Positions 46,836 through 55,851 of a stretch of 64,000 nucleotides of DNA are shown here, in pieces. Made by a program: the position numbers and the translations under genes. Numbering within the stretch: the first letter of the stretch is position 1; each line of letters begins with the position of its first letter. The notes beneath the pieces were generated by a model, which saw nothing but the letters and a program-made list of their open reading frames with translations, was not told the DNA's origin and did not search any database. This DNA comes from Chondrinema litorale (lineage in GTDB: Bacteria; Bacteroidota; Bacteroidia; Cytophagales; Flammeovirgaceae), in assembly GCF_026250525.1 (NCBI RefSeq), contig NZ_CP111043.1, forward strand, positions 3,361,001-3,425,000, given 5' to 3'.

Positions 46836-46868
46836 CAAAGCTAATAGATTTGTCTTTTTATTTCCAAA
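46836..46868 (-). promoter_or_regulatory. promoter of the SRP RNA gene
   Basis: Reading the minus strand: TTTG (46868-46865), 21 nt, then TAGCTTTG (46843-46836), which matches TAnnTTTG exactly. The spacer is 2 nt longer than the usual 19. Transcription starting about 5 nt downstream would begin at the first paired base of the SRP RNA. Confidence 0.7.
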
Positions 46869-47010
46869 TATTTTAGAAAAGGATTTTAAAAATAAGTGCG
46901 AAGGTAGACTAGGAGAGAATACTATATTTAGGCTGTTTTATGCAATTTTCGGCTTTTAGATACTTGTAGGCTGTATTTTAATTGTGGTTTATCGCCTGAA
47001 AAAAGATTGA

Positions 47011-47066
47011 AAAAAAATAAAAAAAACTTAACCTTTAGTTTAAATTGTAACTAAAAAGTTAAGTTT
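47011..47066 (-). terminator. intrinsic terminator after the DUF58 gene
   Basis: AAACTTAAC (47024-47032) pairs with GTTAAGTTT (47058-47066), and inside it TTTAGTT (47034-47040) pairs with AACTAAA (47049-47055). On the minus strand a long T run follows. It lies 26 bp beyond the DUF58 stop codon. Confidence 0.85.
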
Positions 47067-47091
47067 TTTTGAATACTGCTAACAAAATCTG

Positions 47092-47991
47092 CTACCTCAT
47101 TCTTTTTCTTTTGATTAAATAGGGTAGTAATATTTGATCTATACTTTTGGCAACATCGGCTTCAATAAAATCAATTTTATATTGACCGCACTTCATTTTG
47201 ATGTCTTTGTATCTTTTTTCGATCTGTTCCTGATATATTTTTTTTACTTGAGAAGGTTGGGCTTTTTCTCTTTGACCAGTTTCTAGATCAATAAAAATAG
47301 TTGGCCTTTCAGGAAAATTAAAATCAAGCTCAGTTCTTTTATCATAAACATGAAAAATCAATATCTCATGGTTGTTGTGCTTGAGATGTTGCAAGGCTGA
47401 GAATATTTCATCATGTTTATCTGAATTATCCATCATATCACTAAAAAGTACTACCAAAGAGCGTTTGTGAATTCTTTTAGCTACTTGGTGTATTACATCT
47501 GCTACCGAAGTTTTGTGTTGCTCTGGTTTGTCTTCCAACATGTTTTGCAACATTAGAAACAAGTTGTGAATGTGTGTGGCAGTTGATCTTACTTGTGTAA
47601 AAAGCTCAACTTCTTCGTGAAAAGTACACAACCCGACAGCATCTCTTTGTTTTTGAAGCATGTAAGACAAACAGGCTGCTGCCATTATACTAAATCGGAT
47701 TTTAGCCTGAGAGTCAGTAGGGTAGTACATGGATGATGATTTATCAATCAAAAGCATACAGCGTAGGTTGGTTTCTTCCTCGTATCGCTTTGTGTAAAGC
47801 CTGTCTGTACGTGCAAAAACTTTCCAGTCTATATGTTTGGTGCTTTCTCCTGTATTGTAAAGATTATGCTCGGCAAACTCTACTGAAAAGCCATGATATG
47901 GCGATTTATGAAGACCTGTAATAAAGCCTTCTACCATTTGTTTGGCTAGTAGCTCAATGTTGCCGTATTCTTTTACTTTTGATAAATCCAT
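47092..47991 (-). CDS. DUF58 domain protein (MoxR-associated vWA-like)
   Basis: A 299-residue protein. The DUF58 signature HIDWKVFARTDRLYTKRYEEE lies near residues 38-58 (quoted in part), followed by a von Willebrand factor A-like domain with LLIDKSSSM, the metal-site DxSxS pattern, and FSDMMDNSD. DUF58 proteins usually work with a MoxR AAA+ ATPase and membrane vWA/TPR proteins in envelope stress or respiratory enzyme assembly. No MoxR gene lies in this window, so this copy is separated from its usual partners. It is transcribed alone with its own terminator. Confidence 0.88.
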   Translation of the reverse strand: MDLSKVKEYGNIELLAKQMVEGFITGLHKSPYHGFSVEFAEHNLYNTGESTKHIDWKVFARTDRLYTKRYEEETNLRCMLLIDKSSSMYYPTDSQAKIRFSIMAAACLSYMLQKQRDAVGLCTFHEEVELFTQVRSTATHIHNLFLMLQNMLEDKPEQHKTSVADVIHQVAKRIHKRSLVVLFSDMMDNSDKHDEIFSALQHLKHNNHEILIFHVYDKRTELDFNFPERPTIFIDLETGQREKAQPSQVKKIYQEQIEKRYKDIKMKCGQYKIDFIEADVAKSIDQILLPYLIKRKRMR

Positions 47992-48070
47992 AAAGTTGAA
48001 AAAATAACTGTTGCGTTGATGGAGAATTAAAAAACTGGTTTAATTGATTCTGAAATTGCCTGCTTCAATT

Positions 48071-49078
48071 TTACAGGTGGTTTTTTACAAAAGCACTTGG
48101 AAAACCCTTCCTTTTGGTAATAGTAATATTTTCTTTTGCTTCGTCTTGGTTAGCCCAAGCTCCATATAAAACTCTATAAGAAGGCTGTTGGTTCGTCCAT
48201 CCAGACTGAATGTAAATGCCTTTTAATCCTAGATTACTTGCTTCTTCGGCTACTTTAATCGCTTGGTCAATCTCAGAGTATGAGCCTAATTGTAAACCAT
48301 AACCTTTAGGTTTTACAGGTGTACCCCATACATTATAAGTTCCTGTTTTTGAAAATCTTTGATTTAAAGGCACATTGTTGCTTGCAGTTACAGCTTTATC
48401 ATTTTTATCTTTTCCTTTATTACTGCTTGAATTCGCGTTGGCTTTTGCCTTATTGTTATCCTTTTTAGTTGCTACCGCTTTTTCTTCGGGCTTAGTTTCT
48501 GCTTTAGCTTTTACATCTTTATTTTTTTCTGTAGCAGCAACCTCTACCTTTTGAGTATCAGGCTTTTTGGTATCAGTATTCTTTTTGGTTTCTTTATCTT
48601 TTTCGTCACCTGCTGATTTTGCATTTGCGAGTGTCTCATTATCTTTTGCTGTATCTGGCTTTTTATTTTCTGTAAGACTTTCGTTATCTCCTAATTTTAA
48701 TATCTCCAGTTCCACTTCTAAAACTCCTGTTTTCTCCATATTAAGTTTTAAGGCAGCTTTTTTAGAAATATCCAGAATCCTATTTTTAGTAAAAGGTCCA
48801 CGGTCGTTTATTCTTAGAGTAACCCACTTATCAGGTGAATTAACATTGGTAACTTTAATAATGCTGTTGAAAGGTATAGAAGGGTGGGCGGCAGTCATGC
48901 TGAACATGTCGTATTTTTCGCCATTTGCAGTTGTTTTGCCATGCAGTTTTTCTCCGTAGTAAGAAGCTTTTCCTTTTTCTTTATAACCTACTTTGTATTC
49001 TTTCTCCTGTGCAAAGGATGTGGTGGCTATTATGCCTAGAATAATGCTTAATATGATAGAATTGAGTATAGTTTTCAT
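48071..49078 (-). CDS. RlpA-like double-psi barrel protein with SPOR domain
   Basis: A 335-residue exported protein (signal peptide ending TSFAQ near residue 24). I chose the ATG at 49078; a longer frame reaching 49126 overlaps the upstream gene. Residues 28-120 are an RlpA double-psi beta barrel (KASYYGEKLHGKTTANGE, AAHPSIPFNS, NDRGPFTKNRILDIS). A Lys/Asp/Ala-rich linker of about 110 residues follows, then a C-terminal SPOR domain that binds denuded peptidoglycan glycans. RlpA proteins are lytic transglycosylases or septal glycan binders. It is downstream of two further RlpA genes. Confidence 0.92.
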   Translation of the reverse strand: MKTILNSIILSIILGIIATTSFAQEKEYKVGYKEKGKASYYGEKLHGKTTANGEKYDMFSMTAAHPSIPFNSIIKVTNVNSPDKWVTLRINDRGPFTKNRILDISKKAALKLNMEKTGVLEVELEILKLGDNESLTENKKPDTAKDNETLANAKSAGDEKDKETKKNTDTKKPDTQKVEVAATEKNKDVKAKAETKPEEKAVATKKDNNKAKANANSSSNKGKDKNDKAVTASNNVPLNQRFSKTGTYNVWGTPVKPKGYGLQLGSYSEIDQAIKVAEEASNLGLKGIYIQSGWTNQQPSYRVLYGAWANQDEAKENITITKRKGFPSAFVKNHL

Positions 49079-49103
49079 GTATATAATGTTTTTAGAATAT
49101 TGA

Positions 49104-50549
49104 TTAATTATTGTTTTTAGCCTCAATGTGTTTTCTTAAAAAAGGTTCTAGGTCTTTACTTTTAATAAATTCCATTAAAGGCTCTGCTGCTTCTTTGCTT
49201 ACAAAATCGCCAATTAGCACGCGATAAGATTTTTGTCCATTGCTCCAACCTGCTTGTATCGATACCATTTTAAATTGAAGCTTTTCAAACTCTAAGGCTT
49301 TTTCTACCGCATTTAACTGATCGGTATAAGATGCTACTTGAATACCAAATCCGTCGAGGTTTAGAACATTGCCACTCAAATCGTAAGTGTTTACAGGTTG
49401 TATAATCTCAGAAAGCATTTTGATTCTATTGGCAACTATTTCTTCAGCAGAAAGAGTTACTTGCTTTTGCTCTACAATTTTTTCTTCAGTTACAGGAATT
49501 TCTGTTTCTGTATTTGCAGTAAGCACATTTTCTATTGGATTGCTTGTGTCGATTACTTCAAGTTTTACATCAGCAGATTTTTGTTCGATAATCTCTAATG
49601 TTTGGGCAGCTTTTAGAGAAAGTTTGATTATGGTTTCGTTGCTCAAGTCTTCTGCAGAAGGTCTATCGTTTATTCTAACCATCACAATTTTGCCATTATC
49701 CAGATTGGTTACTTTTACTACACTGTTTAACTGAATATTAGGGTGAGATGCAACCAAATCATTCATATTATATTCTTCTCCTGTTACAGTTACTTTACCG
49801 TTTCTATCTGCCGGATAAAAGCCTGCTTTACCTCTTTGTACAAAACCTACTTCGTCTATTTCCATAGAAGCTGTGCTAGCTTGAATATTATTATTTTCTG
49901 TAAGTGCACTAGTTTCTGGGAAGTTTTGAATATTTCTGGTTTTATTCTCTGCAGCTGGAGGATTATATGGTTGTGTTTCAGGTAGTGAGTTATAATTATT
50001 AGTTTGCTGCTGGTTATTTTGGGTTTGTGCAACAGCTTGATAATTGATGTTTTCACCATTGTTGGCAGTAACTTCATTCATTGAAACTGCTGGCGCATTG
50101 TAATCTATCCCATTATTGTTTTGGGTTGAAGCAGTTGTATTATTGTTAGAAGGAAGCATGATTGCATCATCTCCTAAGATTTCTAATTGTACTTCTGCAA
50201 CTCCTTGCTTTATTAAATCTATTTGTTCGGCAGCAGCCCTGGAAATATCTAGCATTTTGCCAGGTTGAAAAGGGCCACGATCGTTTACCTTTACATTAAC
50301 TGATTTGTTGTTGCCAAGATTGGTAACTTTTATAATGGTACCAAAAGGAAGTGTTTTATGTGCAGTGGTAAAGGCATTTTTATCATACAATTCACCACTT
50401 GCTGTTGGCCTACCATGCAGCTTATCTGCGTAATATGCAGCTTTTCCTGTCTCTTTATAGCCAATATCATACTGGGCAAGCAATGGTCCTGCATTTAATA
50501 TGATTACAAAAAATATAAAGTTTCTTAAAGAATTTAGTTTAGGTATCAT
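49104..50549 (-). CDS. RlpA-like protein with two double-psi barrels and a SPOR domain
   Basis: A 481-residue exported protein. The first barrel (about 29-125) is canonical, with LHGRPTASGE, TAHKTLPFGT and NDRGPF. The second (about 235-335) has the variant features FYPADRNGKVTVTGEE, SHPNIQLNS and NDRPSA. A Gln/Asn/Thr-rich linker separates them, and the C-terminus is a SPOR domain (about 400-475). The second barrel resembles the barrel of the neighbouring 292-residue protein more than its own first one. It ends 26 bp before the next RlpA gene. Confidence 0.9.
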   Translation of the reverse strand: MIPKLNSLRNFIFFVIILNAGPLLAQYDIGYKETGKAAYYADKLHGRPTASGELYDKNAFTTAHKTLPFGTIIKVTNLGNNKSVNVKVNDRGPFQPGKMLDISRAAAEQIDLIKQGVAEVQLEILGDDAIMLPSNNNTTASTQNNNGIDYNAPAVSMNEVTANNGENINYQAVAQTQNNQQQTNNYNSLPETQPYNPPAAENKTRNIQNFPETSALTENNNIQASTASMEIDEVGFVQRGKAGFYPADRNGKVTVTGEEYNMNDLVASHPNIQLNSVVKVTNLDNGKIVMVRINDRPSAEDLSNETIIKLSLKAAQTLEIIEQKSADVKLEVIDTSNPIENVLTANTETEIPVTEEKIVEQKQVTLSAEEIVANRIKMLSEIIQPVNTYDLSGNVLNLDGFGIQVASYTDQLNAVEKALEFEKLQFKMVSIQAGWSNGQKSYRVLIGDFVSKEAAEPLMEFIKSKDLEPFLRKHIEAKNNN

Positions 50550-50769
50550 CTGTTAAAAAATGTGCTACTCAAAAAAATCAGACAAGTATATTTACAATAT
50601 AAATGTTTTAAACGAAAAAAACGTAAAACAATATTACGAATTATCTAAAAAAATATGCATTTTATGAGGTAATATAGATGATTTACTTTCATGCATAAAA
50701 AAGTGAAATCAACTTAAATAAGTGTTTTTAATATAAAATCGCCACTATTTAAATAATGAACTAAATAGG

Positions 50770-51648
50770 CTATTTGTTATTTAACATGTGAGATTTCACA
50801 AAAATGCCCTTATAGTGGTTTTTTATGTAGCTTTCTACTTCTTTGGCATCTTCTTTTTTATCAAAATCTCCCAGAATTACTCTGTAAATTTTGTTCTTGT
50901 TTGCCCAGCCAGATTGGATAAAAATATTTTTAAATTGGAGTTGCTCTAATCTTTCAGCTTTTTCCATAGCGGTTTTAATTTCGTTAAAAGAGCCAATCTG
51001 TATACCCCAACCTTTTGGTGAAACTGTTTGCCCACTTAAAGTATAAGTATGAACTGGCGCAAATATTTTTTCGAGCTTATCTAACGATAAGTCTTTAGAT
51101 ACAGCAATGGATGTCGGGAATTTGCTTGTAGTAGTAGTAACAGGTGTGGTGTTTTGTATTACTTGATTGTTTTGAGCAACAAGACTGTTATAAGAATTAT
51201 CTCTAAAGTTGTTGTTGGCAATAATTTCTATACGCACTTTGGTTGTTGGTTTGCCAACCATATCTAATTTTTTAGCGGCAGCTAGTGTGAGGTCGAGAAT
51301 TCGAGAGTTGGTATATGGTCTGTCATTTATTCTAACATAAACTTCTTTGTTGTTATCCAGATTGGTTACTTTCACTAGCGAATTAAAAGCAATGTATTGA
51401 TGTGCTCCTTCAAGTGCATACATACTATACCGTTCACCACTTCGGGTGTATGCTCCATTTCTGTTATCTGGATAGTAAGATGCATTACCTTCTTGAGTAT
51501 ACCCAATTTTAGAAATTGCTTGAGAAAAAGCAAATTCAGATGTAAGAATACATACTCCTAAAAAGATAAATTTACAGAAAAAACTAGCTGTTTGAATGAT
51601 GTTTTTTTTAAAAGACACGGCAATGTAATTAAAATTGATGACCTCCAA
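50770..51648 (-). CDS. RlpA-like double-psi barrel protein with SPOR domain (variant type)
   Basis: A 292-residue exported protein with an extended N-terminus; the hydrophobic signal is at about 20-42, ending FAFSQ, and the true start may be further in. One double-psi barrel (about 48-145) carries the variant motifs YYPDNRNGAYTRSGE, GAHQYIAFNS and NDRPYTNS. A short linker leads to a SPOR domain (about 205-285). It is the first of three RlpA genes in a row; a 220-bp gap separates it from the second, so it may have its own transcript. Confidence 0.87.
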   Translation of the reverse strand: MEVINFNYIAVSFKKNIIQTASFFCKFIFLGVCILTSEFAFSQAISKIGYTQEGNASYYPDNRNGAYTRSGERYSMYALEGAHQYIAFNSLVKVTNLDNNKEVYVRINDRPYTNSRILDLTLAAAKKLDMVGKPTTKVRIEIIANNNFRDNSYNSLVAQNNQVIQNTTPVTTTTSKFPTSIAVSKDLSLDKLEKIFAPVHTYTLSGQTVSPKGWGIQIGSFNEIKTAMEKAERLEQLQFKNIFIQSGWANKNKIYRVILGDFDKKEDAKEVESYIKNHYKGIFVKSHMLNNK

Positions 51649-51944
51649 CTTAGAAAAATGATGAGTTTATATAAGTTTTTTTCAAATTAATGTTGAAAAA
51701 TTACATTTTTAAAGTATTATTTTTGACCTTTATCACAAATGAATAGGTTAACTTGGTGATGAAAAAATCACATATGTCAAAGTATTTCTTGGTTTTGTTG
51801 AGAAATTTTCATCATTATTGACCGGAGGATAACTTTTTCTTAAAAGATTTTTTTTATTTTAAGGAATTCTAAATTCAAATTAGTTTTTTTAAAATTAATA
51901 AATATTATAATTTTACGACGGTTTAATATTAACTTACTAGGACA

Positions 51945-52280
51945 GTGGACGATAACAAAGGTACAGGAAAAGAAGAAATCTATTCCAAAAGAGTAAGGGC
52001 TGGTAAAAGAACGTATTTTTTCGACATTAAGGCAACTCGTTCGAATGATTACTATCTCACGATTACTGAAAGTAAGAAACGTTACAAAGAAGATGGGTTT
52101 TACTATGAGAAACACAAAATCTTCTTATACAAAGAAGATTTCAGTAAATTCTCTGGTGCACTCAACGAATGTATCGATCATGTAAAAGAAGAATTAATGC
52201 CTGATTTTGATTTCACTCAGTTTGAGTCTAATGATGACGAGAGTGATGACAGCATGACAAGTGATTTGAAGTGGGATTAA
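51945..52280 (+). CDS. DUF3276 PUR-alpha-like nucleic-acid-binding protein
   Basis: A 111-residue cytoplasmic protein, GTG start (MDDNKGTGKEEIYSKRVRAG). The body, with KRTYFFDIKATRSNDYYLTI and a KIFLYKEDFSKF segment, matches the Bacteroidota/Spirochaete PUR family (DUF3276), a Whirly-like fold binding single-stranded DNA or RNA. The C-terminus is acidic (DDESDDS). No upstream ATG gives a better start. It is followed by a terminator and the AI-2E family transporter gene on the same strand. Confidence 0.9.
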   Translation: MDDNKGTGKEEIYSKRVRAGKRTYFFDIKATRSNDYYLTITESKKRYKEDGFYYEKHKIFLYKEDFSKFSGALNECIDHVKEELMPDFDFTQFESNDDESDDSMTSDLKWD

Positions 52281-52301
52281 ATTTGGCAAGAACAATACAT
52301 G

Positions 52302-52333
52302 AGCTCTTGTTGTTGTAAGCAAGGGCTTTTTTT
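52302..52333 (+). terminator. intrinsic terminator after the DUF3276 gene
   Basis: AGCTCTTG (52302-52309) pairs with CAAGGGCT (52320-52327), including one G-T wobble, and is followed by T7. It lies 22 bp after the DUF3276 stop codon. Confidence 0.78.
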
Positions 52334-52355
52334 GTATTAATTCATAATTTTTAAA

Positions 52356-53453
52356 ATGAAGTTGCCAATTAGACTATCAGTAGTTTATCTACTTTTAATC
52401 TTTGTAGCACTGGTATCGCTTTCTTATATATTCACAGAGATTGTGGTGTATATAGCTTTGGCTATAGTTTTATCAGCGTTATTAAGAACTCCTACTAATT
52501 ACATCAGCCAGTTTCAGATATACGGGTTAAAAGTACCCCGTATTATTGCTACGCTTATTGCCTTTTCCTTAATTTTTGGACTGGTATCATTATTCATTTA
52601 TTTATTTGTTCCCTTAGTTTCTACGCAGATTCAGGTGATTACTGCAATGGATTTTGATAACTGGCTTAGCAATATTATTGAGCCTTTAAACTGGGTAGAA
52701 GACTTCTTATTAGAGCACAATTTACTTTTCTTTAGCGAAGGTGTATTAGAAAAAAATGTTAGATCGGGCGTCTCTGGCTTTTTCTCTGAGTTCGAAGTTT
52801 CAATGCTTCTAAGAGATATTTTTGCATTTACAGGAACCTTTCTGGTTGGTTTTTTAGCTGTATTATTCATTACTTTCTTTATTCTATACGAGAAGGGATT
52901 GTTTCGTAGAAGATTAATCTCTTTAATTCCCAATCAGTATTTTGAAGTATCTATAGCTGCACTGAGCAAAATTGAAAAGTTACTCTCCAATTATTTATTA
53001 GGGTTACTACTTCAAATGGTTTCTATATTCTCTATAGCATCTTTTGGTTTGCTAATAGTGGGAGTAGAGTATGCGGTAACTATTGCAGTTTTTGCGGCAG
53101 TAGCTAACCTAATTCCTTATTTAGGGCCAATATTAGGAGCTACATTTGGTTTGCTTGTAGGTTTAACTACCAATACAAACCTTGCAGAATCTCAAGATTA
53201 TATTATTCTAATATCGAAGATTTTGGCAGTTTTTGGAGTGGTTCAACTTACAGATAATATTTTCCTTCAACCTATTATTTTCTCTAAAAGTGTAAAAGCG
53301 CACCCGCTAGAAATATTTTTAATTGTTTTTGTGGGGGCAAATCTTGGTGGTACTATCGGAATGATTGTAGCAATTCCTTTTTACACTATTCTAAAAGTTA
53401 CTTTTGTCGAATTCTACAAGGGGTATCAACAATATCAGATATTTAGAAAATAA
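52356..53453 (+). CDS. AI-2E family transporter (YhhQ/TqsA-type permease)
   Basis: A 365-residue polytopic membrane protein with about eight helices. The topology (two early helices, a soluble segment at about 65-170, then paired helices with PYLGPILGATFGLLVG and the C-terminal HPLEIFLIVFVGANLGGTIG) is that of the AI-2E transporter family (PF01594). Family members export signalling molecules, ions or lipids; the name does not prove autoinducer-2 transport. It starts 76 bp after the DUF3276 gene. Confidence 0.9.
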   Translation: MKLPIRLSVVYLLLIFVALVSLSYIFTEIVVYIALAIVLSALLRTPTNYISQFQIYGLKVPRIIATLIAFSLIFGLVSLFIYLFVPLVSTQIQVITAMDFDNWLSNIIEPLNWVEDFLLEHNLLFFSEGVLEKNVRSGVSGFFSEFEVSMLLRDIFAFTGTFLVGFLAVLFITFFILYEKGLFRRRLISLIPNQYFEVSIAALSKIEKLLSNYLLGLLLQMVSIFSIASFGLLIVGVEYAVTIAVFAAVANLIPYLGPILGATFGLLVGLTTNTNLAESQDYIILISKILAVFGVVQLTDNIFLQPIIFSKSVKAHPLEIFLIVFVGANLGGTIGMIVAIPFYTILKVTFVEFYKGYQQYQIFRK

Positions 53454-53455
53454 AA

Positions 53456-53480
53456 AATCCCGGAGAGTAAATCCGGGATT
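53456..53480 (-). terminator. hairpin terminator between convergent genes
   Basis: AATCCCGGA (53456-53464) pairs perfectly with TCCGGGATT (53472-53480). A T6 run follows only on the minus strand, so it serves the leftward secreted-protein gene best. It lies 3 bp after the transporter stop codon and may also slow plus-strand transcription. Confidence 0.78.
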
Positions 53481-53511
53481 CGTCCAGCTATGGATTTTAA
53501 GGAATTGGTTT

Positions 53512-54177
53512 TTATTTGTATCTAAATAATGTTTCGATGTCTGAGTATAGCTTCTCTTCTTTTACATAAGTTTTGTTTTCCTGATCAGCTATAGCCAGTT
53601 TTCCAATCAAATCATCTTCAATTATGATGATTTGTTCTCTGGATGTTTTGCTATCAAAGTAAAGTAGACTAATATTAATTTTATATCCTTTCCACAGGTA
53701 CTCTCGAACTGTGTTATCACTTATATTGTACTTGTTCTTTTCAGGCTTGCCAAATTTATTGATAAGACTCTTATACAAATCTCCTTTAGTACTGATGTCT
53801 TCAGTATTAAAGTGGAATTTGATTCTGTAAAGTCTGTCTTCAAAAAAACTTAGTTCTGGGGCGTTGCTAAAATTTGAATTTAGAAATGATACAAAGTTAT
53901 CGTCTTTTGCTTTAAAAAAAGAGCAGTTGTTTTTTGTATCCTCTAATTGAATTTTTTTAAAGTTTGTTAGGCTTAAACCAATTGGATTATCACTATATTC
54001 ATCAGGAGTGATATAATCTTTCTTTTCTAGCAAGTATTGTGTTTCTTCTGATTGGGTTGTTTCTGCAAATATGTAAAGAGGGTCTGTATTATTAACCGCA
54101 TTAAAGCTTTCACTTTTTATTTGCCCAAACAATGGTAAAGAAATCAATACTGATGTTACAAGTAAAGGAATTCTCAT
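53512..54177 (-). CDS. unknown secreted protein
   Basis: A 221-residue protein with a signal peptide (MRIPLLVTSVLISLPLFGQ). The mature portion is alpha/beta-like, rich in Asn, Lys and Phe, with no known motif: it has short aromatic strands such as RLYRIKFHFN and a C-terminal EKLYSDIETLFRYK helix. No transmembrane segment follows the signal. It may be periplasmic. Upstream is a 15-bp perfect inverted repeat. Confidence 0.65.
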   Translation of the reverse strand: MRIPLLVTSVLISLPLFGQIKSESFNAVNNTDPLYIFAETTQSEETQYLLEKKDYITPDEYSDNPIGLSLTNFKKIQLEDTKNNCSFFKAKDDNFVSFLNSNFSNAPELSFFEDRLYRIKFHFNTEDISTKGDLYKSLINKFGKPEKNKYNISDNTVREYLWKGYKINISLLYFDSKTSREQIIIIEDDLIGKLAIADQENKTYVKEEKLYSDIETLFRYK

Positions 54178-54546
54178 AATGTTGTTTGTTAGTTCACTTG
54201 TAACTAATGCAATTAATTAGCCTTTCTTTTTTGATGTTCAAAAAGCTATGTTCTTTGTAAATTTAGAATTAGGAGAGTATGTATTTTTTGAATATAAAAA
54301 TATCAAAAATGAAATATTCTATACACTAGCTGGGGTTGTAGTGTATAGAATATAAATATATAATGCGTATTGAAAGTAATGATTTAGAGCTTTTTTTGAG
54401 CAAATTTCCTAATAAAATATTGCTGTCCAAATAATAAAAAATGTACACATCATACTATCTTACTTTTGTAAGAAATAGGAGGTAGCTCAAAAATTTATGC
54501 ATTTAATAAATGTTAATAATTGAATAATTACTTAGCATTTATGCTT
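54178..54546. other. intergenic region with a long inverted repeat
   Basis: About 369 bp between the leftward aminotransferase (3' end at 54547) and the leftward secreted-protein gene (start 54177). The chief feature is the perfect inverted repeat at 54314-54353. The rest is AT-rich; no coding frame is supported. Confidence 0.5.
54314..54353. repeat. perfect 15-bp inverted repeat
   Basis: ATATTCTATACACTA (54314-54328) and TAGTGTATAGAATAT (54339-54353) are exact reverse complements around a 10-nt G-rich spacer (GCTGGGGTTG). No T-run immediately follows on the plus strand; on the minus strand it is followed by TTCATTTTT, so it might act as a distal terminator for the aminotransferase. It could equally be a protein-binding palindrome. 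Confidence 0.75.
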
Positions 54547-55851
54547 CTATGAAGCTAGATATTCTTCAACTGCATCTTTCAACATAGTAAAAGTATTTTG
54601 TAAGAGCTCTTCATCTTCTTCTAGTAAGGTAACTCTAAAGCCCTGTAAGTTAGAAGCAAAAGAAGAAATAGGTACAGCACAAATACCTTTAGCTGCTAAT
54701 AAATAATAGATAAACCTTTTATCATTTGGCATGTCATCAGTAATCCACTCATCTTCAACCATCTTTTTAACCTCCGGATGATCTATTTTGAGAGTCTGCT
54801 TATTGTGAAGTACTCCATCATTAAAAATGATCGTATTATAGAAAGCTCCAAAAGTTTCATTAAAAGTAAGTCCCGGAACTGATTTTAATATGTCAGTAAT
54901 AATTTTACTTCTTTGACCAATTTTTTTGTTGGTTTGCTCTCTGTAACTTTTATATTCTGGATGGCTGAACACATGAGGAATAGCCAATTGAGGTAATTTG
55001 GTAGAACATACCTCAATCATTTTTGCATTATCAAGTGTTTGGCATAAACTATTAAATTCAGGATCTTTATCCCTGTTGTAATATTCAATCCAGCCACAAC
55101 GAGAGCCAGGCCAAGGCAATTCTTTAGAAATACCTTTCATGGCAATACCCGGTACATCTCCAATAATAGTAGAAAGTGGATGTGCTTGTGCACCATTATA
55201 AGTTATGTTGGTATATATCTCGTCACTCACCAAAAATAGATCAAACTCTTTGGCAATTTCTACAATACGCTCCAACACTTCTAGTGGATAAACCATACCT
55301 GTTGGGTTATCCGGATTAATAATAAGAATGCTAACTATGTTTGGGTTATACTTTACTTTAAGGTAAAGCTCATCCAAATCTGGATACCAATTATTTTCAG
55401 GGTTTAATCTGTAAGTAATCGGGTTATGATTAGCATGGGCTGCCTCGGCAGAAGAATGAGTCGAATAGGCAGGTGATGGTCCTATTACCCTTGATGTAGG
55501 GATAATGTATTGATATAATTTGGCTATGGCATCTCCTAGTCCATTAAAGAATAAGATATCGTCTGCAGTGATCTGTACACCACCGAGTTGATTTGTCATC
55601 TCGGCAAGATACTCTCTAGTATTATAAACACCTTTAGAATGGCAGTAACCATATGTATCATTATCTTTTAAAAGATTGATTACAATGTTTTTCATCCAAA
55701 GAGGTACCTGATTGTGTTTTTGAATCGGATCACCAATATTCTCCCAATATATGTGTTTGCCATATTTTTGAAGTTGCTCAGCTTTCTTCACAATTCCTCG
55801 AATTTCATAGCTAAGCTCACTTGCGCCATCACCAATTAGTCGTTGTCTCAT
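54547..55851 (-). CDS. class I/II pyridoxal-phosphate aminotransferase
   Basis: A 434-residue fold-type I aminotransferase. It has the substrate-site loop at NGLGDAIAKLY, PDNPTGMVYPLEVL, SDEIYTNITYNGA and the PLP-binding lysine in GISKELPWPGSRCGW. The C-terminus has the arginine of the FRVTLLEED segment that binds the substrate carboxylate. It resembles the alanine/aspartate aminotransferase group rather than branched-chain or aromatic ones, but the amino donor cannot be fixed from sequence. Monocistronic, ATG start. Confidence 0.9.
   Translation of the reverse strand: MRQRLIGDGASELSYEIRGIVKKAEQLQKYGKHIYWENIGDPIQKHNQVPLWMKNIVINLLKDNDTYGYCHSKGVYNTREYLAEMTNQLGGVQITADDILFFNGLGDAIAKLYQYIIPTSRVIGPSPAYSTHSSAEAAHANHNPITYRLNPENNWYPDLDELYLKVKYNPNIVSILIINPDNPTGMVYPLEVLERIVEIAKEFDLFLVSDEIYTNITYNGAQAHPLSTIIGDVPGIAMKGISKELPWPGSRCGWIEYYNRDKDPEFNSLCQTLDNAKMIEVCSTKLPQLAIPHVFSHPEYKSYREQTNKKIGQRSKIITDILKSVPGLTFNETFGAFYNTIIFNDGVLHNKQTLKIDHPEVKKMVEDEWITDDMPNDKRFIYYLLAAKGICAVPISSFASNLQGFRVTLLEEDEELLQNTFTMLKDAVEEYLAS

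Noticed and set aside
49387..49734. A 115-codon rightward frame inside the two-barrel RlpA gene, considered as a small membrane protein
   Set aside because: It is the reverse complement of a well-supported RlpA domain, and the apparent hydrophobicity is a by-product.
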